Shown here piece after piece: positions 1-6,684 of a stretch of DNA of 9,005 bases (position 1 is its first letter; every line of letters begins with the position of its first letter). Under the pieces are notes generated by a model. It was given only the letters and a program-made list of their open reading frames with translations. It made no database searches and had not been told where the DNA came from. A program made the position numbers and the translations under genes. Origin of the DNA: Spirochaetia bacterium (GTDB lineage Bacteria > Spirochaetota > Spirochaetia > PWKH01); NCBI GenBank assembly GCA_007128345.1, contig SKXS01000004.1, positions 1 to 9,005 of the forward strand, read 5' to 3'.

Positions 1-1323
1 AAAGCCGGGGAGAACCTGGTTGCCATGGCTTCAGTCTTCTCGGAGACGCGTACCTACGGGAGAGGCGGAGCCGGCGCAGTCTTCGGATCAAAGAAGATCA
101 AGGGCATTGCTTTTCGGGGGAATGTACCAGTGCAGGCAGTTGACCAAGCATTGCTGAATTCGCTGGTTGCAGAGGATATGGAAAAGATAAAGGCTGCCTT
201 AGCGGAGCAGTACAACCTGGTGGGCATGTTCTCACGAGCTGGGACCGGAACCGGAGTCGGCCTGATCAATTCCCGGGGCTCACTGGCTACAATGAACCAT
301 ATTTACGGATCATTTGACCGGGGCGAAGAGATTGACGGCTACACGTACATGAAGAAATTCTACACCCGCCCCATAGCCTGCTACGGGTGTCCAGTCCACT
401 GCGGCATGCTTCGGAAGTTTAAGAAACGGGACAACACCGATTCCTGGCTCAGAGGACCTGAATATGAGACTATGTTCTCCCTGGGTTCTGACCTGGTGAA
501 TGCGGATCCGGTGGTGCTTGCCGAAGCCAACCAGCTGTGTGAGGAATACGGCATGGATACCCTCACAACGGGGGTGACCATTGCCTGGGCTCTTGAGATG
601 GGAGAATTGGGGGTCTTGAAAGTCGATGGGCTTACCATGGAATTTGGGAACGGAGATGCCATCCTCAAACTTCTGGAGATGATAGGGGAGCGTGAAGGCA
701 TAGGCGATTCGTTGGCCAAGGGTCCGGGAAATGCTGCCAGAGAGCTCAGCAAGGAGCATGCTGATGTAGCTATGCAGATCAAAAATTCTGGGTTTGCCGC
801 ATGGATGCCCAGACGGATGAAAGGAACAGGCCTGGCATTTGCCACGTCAAACCGCGGCGCGTGCCACAAACGGGCGCCTATCGGAGCTGAAATTATCGGC
901 CATGTCGACATGGACAGCTACGACGGCAAGGCGGCAATGGTCAAGTCCATCCAGGATATGGTAAATGCGATATTTTCCCTGGTCTCCTGCAGGTTCCATG
1001 AGTTCATAGCTGATCCTGAGATATACCCGAAGTACCTGAAAGCCGCCATCGGAGCAGACCTCACCTTAGAAGAGTTTAAGCGAACCGGTGAGCGCATCTG
1101 GAACATGGAGCGGCTGTTCAACGTGAGGGCGGGTTTCAGCAGGAAGGATGATGCTCTTCCGGGGCGATGCTTTGTGCCTATCAAGGGAGAAAATTCCGAA
1201 GGCGCGGTTATGGACCTCGCCAAGTTCAATACGATGCTGGATGAGTACTACACCATTCGCGGATGGGATGTCGACGGCATTCCCACCAAGGAGACGTTGG
1301 AAAAGCTCGACATCCTGCAGTGA
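1..1323 (+). CDS. aor: Aldehyde:ferredoxin oxidoreductase (tungsten-type AOR family), N-terminus cut by window edge
   Basis: Partial gene: the reading frame is open from base 1, and residues before the ATG at 25 (AGENLV) already match the family, so that ATG is not the start. About 160 N-terminal residues are missing, judged by comparison with the Pyrococcus furiosus enzyme. AORs oxidise aldehydes to carboxylic acids with a tungsten (sometimes molybdenum) bis-pyranopterin and one [4Fe-4S] cluster, reducing ferredoxin in the cytoplasm. Visible landmarks, numbered from base 1: the end of the AOR N domain with RGGAGAVFGSKKIK near 21-34; three cluster cysteines C127, C130, C134 (CYGCPVHC); the pterin-region motif DTLTTG near 185; ATSNRGACHKR near 281-291; a probable fourth cluster cysteine C330 (SLVSCRF); and the conserved tail with ERIWNMERLFN and EYYTIRGWD. 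The 196-residue distance between C134 and C330 is close to the family value. The usual Asp-x-x-Gly-Leu-Cys around the last cysteine is degenerate here. A MoaD-like gene follows after 20 nt. The aldehyde substrate is unknown. Confidence 0.95.
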   Translation, partial: KAGENLVAMASVFSETRTYGRGGAGAVFGSKKIKGIAFRGNVPVQAVDQALLNSLVAEDMEKIKAALAEQYNLVGMFSRAGTGTGVGLINSRGSLATMNHIYGSFDRGEEIDGYTYMKKFYTRPIACYGCPVHCGMLRKFKKRDNTDSWLRGPEYETMFSLGSDLVNADPVVLAEANQLCEEYGMDTLTTGVTIAWALEMGELGVLKVDGLTMEFGNGDAILKLLEMIGEREGIGDSLAKGPGNAARELSKEHADVAMQIKNSGFAAWMPRRMKGTGLAFATSNRGACHKRAPIGAEIIGHVDMDSYDGKAAMVKSIQDMVNAIFSLVSCRFHEFIADPEIYPKYLKAAIGADLTLEEFKRTGERIWNMERLFNVRAGFSRKDDALPGRCFVPIKGENSEGAVMDLAKFNTMLDEYYTIRGWDVDGIPTKETLEKLDILQ

Positions 1324-1343
1324 GCATAGGAGCATGGAGAACC

Positions 1344-1658
1344 ATGAAGATCACCTGCCGCTGTATTGCGGAGGTCAAGGAGCGTGCCGGTACCGGTCTC
1401 ATTGAGGTCTGGCTCGAAGACAGCCGGAATGCGGTGCCAGTTCTTGAGGGACTGCAGGCGGTGGAACGCTCTCTGGGACAGGAGCACCATCTGATATTTA
1501 CGAATACCGCTGACGGAAGTCAGCGGAGGCTGGTAAAGAATTTGCTGGTATTCATCCGAGGAGAGAACGGAGGGCTCAGGCGGGTATTTGACCTGCATGA
1601 ATTCTTTGATCCCCGGAAGGAAGAGCTGGTGCTTTCATCATTGATGTCAGGAGGATAG
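1344..1658 (+). CDS. MoaD-like sulfur carrier (beta-grasp protein ending in Gly-Gly), probably dedicated to the AOR cofactor
   Basis: A 104-residue protein. The C-terminus ends SSLMSGG; a free terminal Gly-Gly is the thiocarboxylation site of MoaD/ThiS-type ubiquitin-like sulfur carriers, which donate sulfur for the dithiolene of molybdopterin. The last 40 residues (LLVFIRG near 67-73, then FDLHEFFDPRKEELVL and SGG) follow the MoaD pattern of a strand with an 'NG(R/K)' turn, a short acidic stretch and a final strand before GG. The N-terminus MKITCRCIAEVKERAG also fits the first beta strand and helix. The ATG at 1344 is preferred: AGGAG lies at 1328-1332 and GGAGA at 1336-1340. The ATG at 1334 is in another frame and gives a 23-residue peptide. 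MoaD-like genes are commonly found beside AOR genes, which supports a role in pyranopterin supply for the upstream enzyme. The family call rests on pattern, not on a search; the protein is longer than the usual ~80-residue MoaD. Confidence 0.75.
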   Translation: MKITCRCIAEVKERAGTGLIEVWLEDSRNAVPVLEGLQAVERSLGQEHHLIFTNTADGSQRRLVKNLLVFIRGENGGLRRVFDLHEFFDPRKEELVLSSLMSGG

Positions 1659-1666
1659 AAACGTAG

Positions 1667-2506
1667 ATGGAATACGTACAACCGGATACATTGGAAGCGG
1701 CGGTGAGCCGCCTGGGCAGAGGCGGATGCACAATCCTCTCCGGAGGAACTGATCTTGCCGTAGTGAACCGAGCGTCGGGACTCAAGCCTGAGTGCTTCGT
1801 CGATATATGTCGAATCAGTCAGTTCAGCGGTATGGAACTGGGAGAGGAGGGACTGCATATCGGTCCCTGTACCACCATTGCCGAGCTGGCTGCCTCTGCT
1901 GAGATCCCGCACTGCCTTTCTCAGGGTGCCTCAGCAATAGGTTCTCCCCAGATACGCAATGCAGCAACTGTGGGAGGAAATATCTGCAATGCTTCTCCCT
2001 GCGGCGATACCCTCTCCCCGATGGTTGCCCTCTCGGCTTCCTTCGTGCTTGTATCCCCCAGGGGATCTCGGGCGGTAGATGCAGAGACATTCTTTCTCGG
2101 ACCCAAGAAGACAGTCCTGGCTGACGATGAACTGCTGACTGACATCATAATCGGTAGGGAATTCCTGAAGGGAACATCTGCATTCAAGATGCTGGGAAAA
2201 CGGAAAGGCCAGGTAATATCTCAAGTAAACGCTGCTGTCTGGCTGCTTTTGGAGGATGGGGTGGTTGCGAAGGTGCAGGCAGCTTTCGGATCAGTAGCCC
2301 CGGTTCCTCTGCGGGCCAGGCAGACTGAGGCGTTCCTTACTGGAAAGGAACTGGATGCCGGTACGATCCATGAGAGTCTGGCGTACGTGAAGCAGGACAT
2401 TCGTCCCATCAGTGATATCCGGGCCTCAGAAGCCTACCGGTACCGGCTTGCTGAGTCCATCTTCCATGACGTGCTGAAGCAGGCAGCCGGGCTTGCATGC
2501 TGCTAG
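1667..2506 (+). CDS. Molybdenum hydroxylase (xanthine dehydrogenase family), FAD-binding subunit
   Basis: A 279-residue protein of the CoxM/XdhB-type FAD subunit family, usually about 280-300 residues, so complete. It takes electrons from the [2Fe-2S] clusters of the partner subunit and passes them to NAD(P)+ or another acceptor in the cytoplasm. FAD-pyrophosphate motif one is ILSGGTDL at 23-30; motif two is TVGGNICNASPCGDT at 101-115, preceded by the conserved SPQIRN. The C-terminal domain shows FFLGPKKTVLADDELLTDI near 142-160 and the conserved DIRASEAYRYRLA at 250-262. No extra cysteine-rich insertion is seen, so it lacks the additional [4Fe-4S] cluster known from 4-hydroxybenzoyl-CoA reductase. 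Start: ATG 1667, with AGGAGG at 1649-1654 inside the end of the preceding gene; the 12-nt spacing is long. The gene lies 8 nt after the MoaD-like gene, and its stop overlaps the ribosome binding site of the next gene. Confidence 0.93.
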   Translation: MEYVQPDTLEAAVSRLGRGGCTILSGGTDLAVVNRASGLKPECFVDICRISQFSGMELGEEGLHIGPCTTIAELAASAEIPHCLSQGASAIGSPQIRNAATVGGNICNASPCGDTLSPMVALSASFVLVSPRGSRAVDAETFFLGPKKTVLADDELLTDIIIGREFLKGTSAFKMLGKRKGQVISQVNAAVWLLLEDGVVAKVQAAFGSVAPVPLRARQTEAFLTGKELDAGTIHESLAYVKQDIRPISDIRASEAYRYRLAESIFHDVLKQAAGLACC

Positions 2507-2509
2507 GAG
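2505..2509 (+). promoter_or_regulatory. Ribosome binding site that sets the [2Fe-2S] subunit start
   Basis: AGGAG with 7 nt to the ATG at 2517, overlapping the TAG stop of the FAD subunit gene. This favours ATG 2517 over the in-frame ATG at 2493, which lies inside the upstream gene and would add eight residues unlike the family. The arrangement suggests translational coupling. Confidence 0.75.
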
Positions 2510-2516
2510 TGCAACT

Positions 2517-3035
2517 ATGGTAATACATTTTACATGCAATGGGAAACCGGTAACAGTGGATGTTGACGGTGACATGCGGGTCCTTGATGTCCTGCGTGAT
2601 GTGCTTGATCTTACCGGGACCAAAGAAGGCTGTGGGGAAGGCGAGTGCGGGGCCTGCACCATCATCCTGAACGGCAAAACAGTGAATTCGTGTCTGCTGT
2701 ATGCAGGCAAGCTCCAGGGTGCGGTTGTGGAGACCATCGAGGGACTCAGCGGGGATTCTGCTGGGCTTCACCCCATTCAGGAAAGTTTTCTTGAAGAAGG
2801 GGCGGTCCAGTGCGGCTTCTGTACCCCGGGAATGGTCCTTTCGACCAAGGCGCTCTTAGACCGCCATCCTGATCCTTCGATAAAAGAGATAGAGACAGCC
2901 CTGAGCGGGAATTTCTGCAGATGCACCGGGTACGGAAAAATTATGAAGGCTGTAGTGAGTTCCGCTGAAAAGCTTCGGGATTCACGGGAAGACGGACATC
3001 AATCGGGAACAGGACTGGGGGTGAAGCGTGGCTGA
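2517..3035 (+). CDS. Molybdenum hydroxylase (xanthine dehydrogenase family), [2Fe-2S] electron-transfer subunit
   Basis: A 172-residue protein with the full two-cluster pattern of the CoxS/XdhC-type small subunit. The plant-ferredoxin-like cluster is bound by C39, C44, C47 and C59 (the core reads CGEGECGAC). The helical second domain binds the other cluster through C99 and C102 (CGFC) and C134 and C136 (CRC in GNFCRCTGYGKI). It carries electrons from the molybdenum centre to FAD. All eight ligands are present, so the subunit should be functional. The C-terminal tail after about residue 152 (rich in D, G, S and K) extends past the folded family core and its final codons overlap the start of the catalytic subunit gene by 8 nt, implying coupled translation and stoichiometric assembly. 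Confidence 0.96.
   Translation: MVIHFTCNGKPVTVDVDGDMRVLDVLRDVLDLTGTKEGCGEGECGACTIILNGKTVNSCLLYAGKLQGAVVETIEGLSGDSAGLHPIQESFLEEGAVQCGFCTPGMVLSTKALLDRHPDPSIKEIETALSGNFCRCTGYGKIMKAVVSSAEKLRDSREDGHQSGTGLGVKRG
3017..3024 (+). promoter_or_regulatory. Ribosome binding site for the GTG-initiated catalytic subunit
   Basis: GGGGGTGA differs by one base from the ideal GGAGGTGA and ends 3 nt before the GTG start at 3028. It lies inside the coding region of the small subunit and supports the GTG as the true start despite the short spacing. Confidence 0.6.
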
Positions 3036-5295
3036 ACATACGATTATAGGTAAATCCGTACGGAAAGTGGACGGGATTGAACTGGTAACCGGCAAGGCAA
3101 AGTTCACCGCGGACATGAAGTTTCCCGGCATGCTCTATGGATATGAGTTACGTGCAGGAGTTCCCGCAGGAATTATAGAATCCATAGATGCATCAGAAGC
3201 GCTCAAGGAACCAGGAGTGCACATGGTGCTGACGGCAAAGGATCTTCTGGGCCCGAACCTCATTGGAGTGCTTCCGCCCTTTGATCAGCCGGTGCTTCCC
3301 GACAGGGAGATTCGCTATGCCGGTGAGTCCATCGCGCTGGTAGTTGCCGATACCCGGGAAGGGGCCAAACGGGCATGCAGAAATATCAAGGCAGTCATTA
3401 CTCCCATTGAGCCCATTCTCACCATGGAGCAAGCGCTTGCTGAAGATGCGAGGAAGATCCATCCCCAGGGTAATGTGACATTCTCCAGGACGCTGACCAA
3501 GGGAAACGTTGAGCAGGGGTTTGCAGAGGCAGACGTGGTCATTGAAGGGAGCTATACCACTACCTTTCAGGATCACTGCTATATAGAACCGGAAATTGCA
3601 TGTGCCGTCCCTTCCGGCGACAACCGGATCACCCTCTACGTATCGTGCCAGTCGCCCTTCCACATCAGGGGGCATGTTGCGGCAAACTTGAACGTTCCTG
3701 CAAGCAAAGTGAAGGTAGTGCAGGCCTATACGGGAGGCTCGTTCGGCGGAAAGGACGATGCGGCTGTAGAGATCGGTATTCTGGCCGGCACTGCCGCCCT
3801 CAAGCTCGGCAGGCCGGTAACTATAGCCCATGAGCGTGAGGAGTCAATTGCCGGCACTAATGTGCGGCATGCGGCAGAAATCGCGTACAAGACGGGAGCA
3901 CGAAAAGACGGCACCATCACTGCAAGACAGGTAAAGGTGCTGCTCGACGGCGGGGCTTACGCCTCGGAAAGCCCGTTTGTCACCATGAAGGCTATGATTC
4001 ACGCATCGGGTCCTTATGCCATAGACCACATAGAGGTAGAGTCTACTTCTGTATATACAAATAAGACATATGCGGGAGCCTTCAGGGGTTTCGGGGTGCC
4101 CCAGGTCACCTTTGCTTCAGAATCTGAAATTGACGAACTGGCAAAGCATCTGGGCATTGACCCGCTGGAACTCCGCAGGAAGAACGGCCTGAAGGCCGGT
4201 GATAAAACGGCAACCTCTCAGGTGTACGACCAGTCTGTTGGATACCTCCAGACCCTTGACGCGGTTGAGCCGTCTCTGAGAGAAACCGGAACGAAGGAAA
4301 ATGACGGACGCTACCTCTACGGTACGGGTATCGCATCGGTTATACAGGGTATTTCGAACGGAGCAGAAGGTGTTGATGTCGTCGGCGCATCAGTACAGAT
4401 GAGCCAGGATGCAAGCGTGCTCGTGGGGTGCGGACTTGCTGAAATGGGCCAGGGGTCACGTACGGTCTTCTCCCAGATTGCCGCAGAAGTCCTGGGAATA
4501 CCCGTGGATTGGGTGACTGTCCGCCAGGTTGATACCGATGCAGTGCACGACTCCGGTCCTACGGTAGCATCACGTTCCACAACAGTGGGCGGCATGGCGG
4601 TGAAACAGGCTGCGGAAACAGTCAGGCAGTCCCTGGTGAAGATGGCTTCACTCATGTTCAAGACTGATGAATCGATGATTGTCCTCAAGGAGGGCTTTGC
4701 CGTCCTTACAGTGGATGATACAGCCCGGATTCCCCTGCGTGATGTGGCAACTGCTGCCTACTGGACAGGATTTCCCCTCATGCACCTTGCTTTTTCCCAG
4801 GCTGAACCTGCTGATTTTGATCATGATACCCATCAGGGTCGGGTCTATATCGCGTACAATTTCGGAACCCACCTCATGCACGTCAAGGTTGACCGGTATA
4901 CCGGTGAGGTCGAGGTGCTTAAGCACGTTGCTTCCCACGATGTGGGCAAGGTGGTGAATCCCATGGCGGCCTCCGGACAGGTCGAGGGAGCTTCCCTCAT
5001 CGGATTTGCCTTGGGTCACATGGAGAAGGTTGAGTATAAAGACGGCATCATCCAGAATCCGACCTTTGCCGATTATGCGTTCCCGTCCATACGAGACAGA
5101 ATTCCGACGGAGACAATTTTCGTAGAAGACCCGACCCCGCACGGCCCCTACGGTGCAAAGGGGATCGGTGAGCCCCCCGTGGCTGCAGCGGCGGCAGCGT
5201 TTGCCAACGCGGTTTCACAGGCGGTGGGACATCGGTTTACTCATATTCCCATAACACGGGAAGACATTGCAGCAGTGCTGCAAGAGGAGGTATAA
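3028..5295 (+). CDS. Molybdenum hydroxylase (xanthine dehydrogenase family), molybdopterin-binding catalytic subunit
   Basis: A 755-residue protein, normal length for the separate large subunit, starting at GTG. The family hydroxylates N-heterocycles or oxidises aldehydes with water as oxygen donor. Residues 1-135 form the aldehyde-oxidase a/b hammerhead domain (GKSVRKVDG, VTGKAKFTADM, IRYAGESIALVVA). Molybdopterin-region landmarks are Q208 (SCQSPF), TGGSFGGK at 235-242, GAFRGFG at 350-356, EMGQG at 472-476, DSGPTVASRST at 508-518, and the base E715 in KGIGEPP, equivalent to bovine XDH Glu1261. Set against bovine XDH from memory, the substrate-orienting Glu802 aligns with D243 and Arg880 with K321, while Arg912 and Phe914 are kept as R353 and F355. 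No aromatic residue is seen at 434-455, where Phe1009 would be expected. The family is certain; xanthine as substrate is not, and a purine, nicotinate or another heterocycle is possible. It overlaps the small subunit gene and lies 2 nt before the amidohydrolase gene. Confidence 0.95.
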   Translation: MAEHTIIGKSVRKVDGIELVTGKAKFTADMKFPGMLYGYELRAGVPAGIIESIDASEALKEPGVHMVLTAKDLLGPNLIGVLPPFDQPVLPDREIRYAGESIALVVADTREGAKRACRNIKAVITPIEPILTMEQALAEDARKIHPQGNVTFSRTLTKGNVEQGFAEADVVIEGSYTTTFQDHCYIEPEIACAVPSGDNRITLYVSCQSPFHIRGHVAANLNVPASKVKVVQAYTGGSFGGKDDAAVEIGILAGTAALKLGRPVTIAHEREESIAGTNVRHAAEIAYKTGARKDGTITARQVKVLLDGGAYASESPFVTMKAMIHASGPYAIDHIEVESTSVYTNKTYAGAFRGFGVPQVTFASESEIDELAKHLGIDPLELRRKNGLKAGDKTATSQVYDQSVGYLQTLDAVEPSLRETGTKENDGRYLYGTGIASVIQGISNGAEGVDVVGASVQMSQDASVLVGCGLAEMGQGSRTVFSQIAAEVLGIPVDWVTVRQVDTDAVHDSGPTVASRSTTVGGMAVKQAAETVRQSLVKMASLMFKTDESMIVLKEGFAVLTVDDTARIPLRDVATAAYWTGFPLMHLAFSQAEPADFDHDTHQGRVYIAYNFGTHLMHVKVDRYTGEVEVLKHVASHDVGKVVNPMAASGQVEGASLIGFALGHMEKVEYKDGIIQNPTFADYAFPSIRDRIPTETIFVEDPTPHGPYGAKGIGEPPVAAAAAAFANAVSQAVGHRFTHIPITREDIAAVLQEEV
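5285..5291 (+). promoter_or_regulatory. Strong ribosome binding site for the amidohydrolase
   Basis: A perfect AGGAGGT lies 6 nt before the ATG at 5298 and within the last codons of the catalytic subunit gene. It points to efficient translation and confirms the start. Confidence 0.8.
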
Positions 5296-5297
5296 CC

Positions 5298-6674
5298 ATG
5301 GCTCTTATTATCAGGAACGGTCTTGTGCTCACCTTCGAGCCTGATACGCTGGGCGGTGAGATCATAGACAATGGAGCTGTCGTGATAGACGGGAACACCA
5401 TTGTCAGGGTAGGCCCTTCTGGTCAGTTGGAATCTGAGTATCCCAATGCCGAAGTGCTTGATGCAGGCGGAAAAATCATCATGCCGGGATTTGTCATCGC
5501 GCACACCCATATGCCCTACGTGCTGGGTCACAACCAGCCGGTGGATTTCTCACAGCTGAGAAGCTTCTGGGATATGCTTCAGAAGATGGGCTGGGAATGG
5601 CTTGAAGATATCACTACCGGTGAAGGCATCTATGCCTCCACCCGCTATGCGGCCATGAAGATGCTTAAAAGCGGTACCACTACGGTGTGCGACCTTGTCG
5701 AGGCTCCCAATGCGCTGCCCGGACCGCTTGAATACAGCGTAAGGGCTATTGATGAAATCGGCATCAGGGCGCAGCTGGGCTATGAGGTGAGCGAGCGGGT
5801 ACCCGGCGTATCCATCCTGGAAAAGCTTGACCCGGAGATGGCCCAGCGGGGATTTGAGGAAAACCTGAGGCTGTTCAAGCAGCTCTCTTCTTTGAATCAC
5901 GGCCGCATTACTCCCAGGCTTGGGGTGCACACAGCCTACACCAATTCATTTGAGACGCTCAAACAAGCCAGGACATATGCCGACACCCATGGATGCGGCA
6001 TCCAGATCCACATAGCTGAAATTCCCCGGGCTTTTCTGGTTGAGAAGTACGGGAAATCAGCTCCGGAAGTTCTGGAGGAGAACGGGCTGCTGGGAAGCGA
6101 CGTCGTGGCGGCGCATTGCATTGACCTCACCGATGGCGATTTGGAGATACTCGAGCGCAACAAGGTCAACATAGCCCATACCCCCATGACTAACTCGCTG
6201 GGAGGCAATGGTGTTGCCCGGGTGACTGAAATGCTGGAGAAGGGCATGAATGTAGCCCTGGGTCATGACTGCTTCTTCACCCTGGATACGGCTGAATACA
6301 TGCGTTACTGCTACCTGGTGCACAAAGCCCACCATGCAAACCCCATGGTGATTCCGCCGTTTCAGCTTATGGACATGGTCCTCTCCCATGGTGCAAAGGC
6401 TCTAGGCATGGAGCACCAGATCGGCACTCTCAAGCCGGGCAAGAAGGCGGATATCATCCTGCTGGAGCCGGATTCTCCGACGCCGGTCACCCCGGCAACG
6501 GTTATGTCCTACTTCACCATGACGTTCACCGGAAGAGACGTGCATACCGTGTTTGTTGACGGCAGGAAGGTTGTTGAAGACAGGAGACTCACCACCGGGG
6601 ATGAGGAAGAGATCAAGGCAGACTGTATCGCAGAGGGCAGAGCCCTCTGGAAACGCAACGGCATATCAGTATAG
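5298..6674 (+). CDS. Metal-dependent amidohydrolase/deaminase, SsnA / ATZ-TRZ-like
   Basis: A 458-residue cytoplasmic hydrolase of the amidohydrolase superfamily, of the type that deaminates or opens N-heterocycles (guanine deaminase, MTA/SAH deaminase, chlorohydrolases, SsnA). The N-terminal beta-sandwich part (IIRNGLVLTF) leads into the barrel motif GFVIAHTHM with metal ligands H69 and H71. Further landmarks are H211 (GVHTAYT), H238 with catalytic E241 in HIAE, H273 in AAHC, and the metal/catalytic D324 in LGHDC. The C-terminal part returns to the sandwich with LKPGKKADIILLEPDSPTP, a region that resembles E. coli SsnA (its NSPTP and VHSVMVNG segments), as does VHTVFVDGRKVVEDRR. All expected catalytic residues are present. 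GHDC replaces the GTDG common in deaminases. Its place behind a Mo hydroxylase echoes the E. coli xdhD/ssnA region and suggests action on the hydroxylated heterocycle. The substrate is not determined; a plain guanine deaminase is possible but not favoured. Confidence 0.88.
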   Translation: MALIIRNGLVLTFEPDTLGGEIIDNGAVVIDGNTIVRVGPSGQLESEYPNAEVLDAGGKIIMPGFVIAHTHMPYVLGHNQPVDFSQLRSFWDMLQKMGWEWLEDITTGEGIYASTRYAAMKMLKSGTTTVCDLVEAPNALPGPLEYSVRAIDEIGIRAQLGYEVSERVPGVSILEKLDPEMAQRGFEENLRLFKQLSSLNHGRITPRLGVHTAYTNSFETLKQARTYADTHGCGIQIHIAEIPRAFLVEKYGKSAPEVLEENGLLGSDVVAAHCIDLTDGDLEILERNKVNIAHTPMTNSLGGNGVARVTEMLEKGMNVALGHDCFFTLDTAEYMRYCYLVHKAHHANPMVIPPFQLMDMVLSHGAKALGMEHQIGTLKPGKKADIILLEPDSPTPVTPATVMSYFTMTFTGRDVHTVFVDGRKVVEDRRLTTGDEEEIKADCIAEGRALWKRNGISV

Positions 6675-6678
6675 GGAG
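6673..6678 (+). promoter_or_regulatory. Ribosome binding site that sets the DHOD-like start
   Basis: AGGGAG lies 6 nt before the ATG at 6685 and overlaps the stop of the amidohydrolase gene. The in-frame upstream ATG at 6553 would place 44 extra residues inside the amidohydrolase gene; MASLKTKFCGIEFENP from 6685 is the natural family N-terminus. Confidence 0.75.
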
Positions 6679-6684
6679 CGTATC

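Noticed and set aside
25..1323. ATG at base 25 as the true start of the AOR gene
   Set aside because: The frame is open to base 1 and the upstream residues AGENLVA already match AOR family sequence, so the gene is cut by the window edge.
1386..2448. Repeated palindromic GGTACC/ACCGGT-type words (near 1386 and 2436)
   Set aside because: They lie inside coding regions at unrelated positions and are short; they look like chance Thr/Gly/Tyr/Arg codon combinations, not operators or repeats.
3193..3831. Long minus-strand open frame opposite the Mo hydroxylase catalytic gene, and similar antisense frames elsewhere
   Set aside because: They lie wholly opposite well-supported genes, show no recognisable motifs and have no ribosome binding sites of note; they are shadows of codon bias.
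6553..6684. An N-terminal extension of the DHOD-like protein from the ATG at 6553
   Set aside because: It lies inside the amidohydrolase gene in another frame; a good ribosome binding site and the family N-terminus support ATG 6685.
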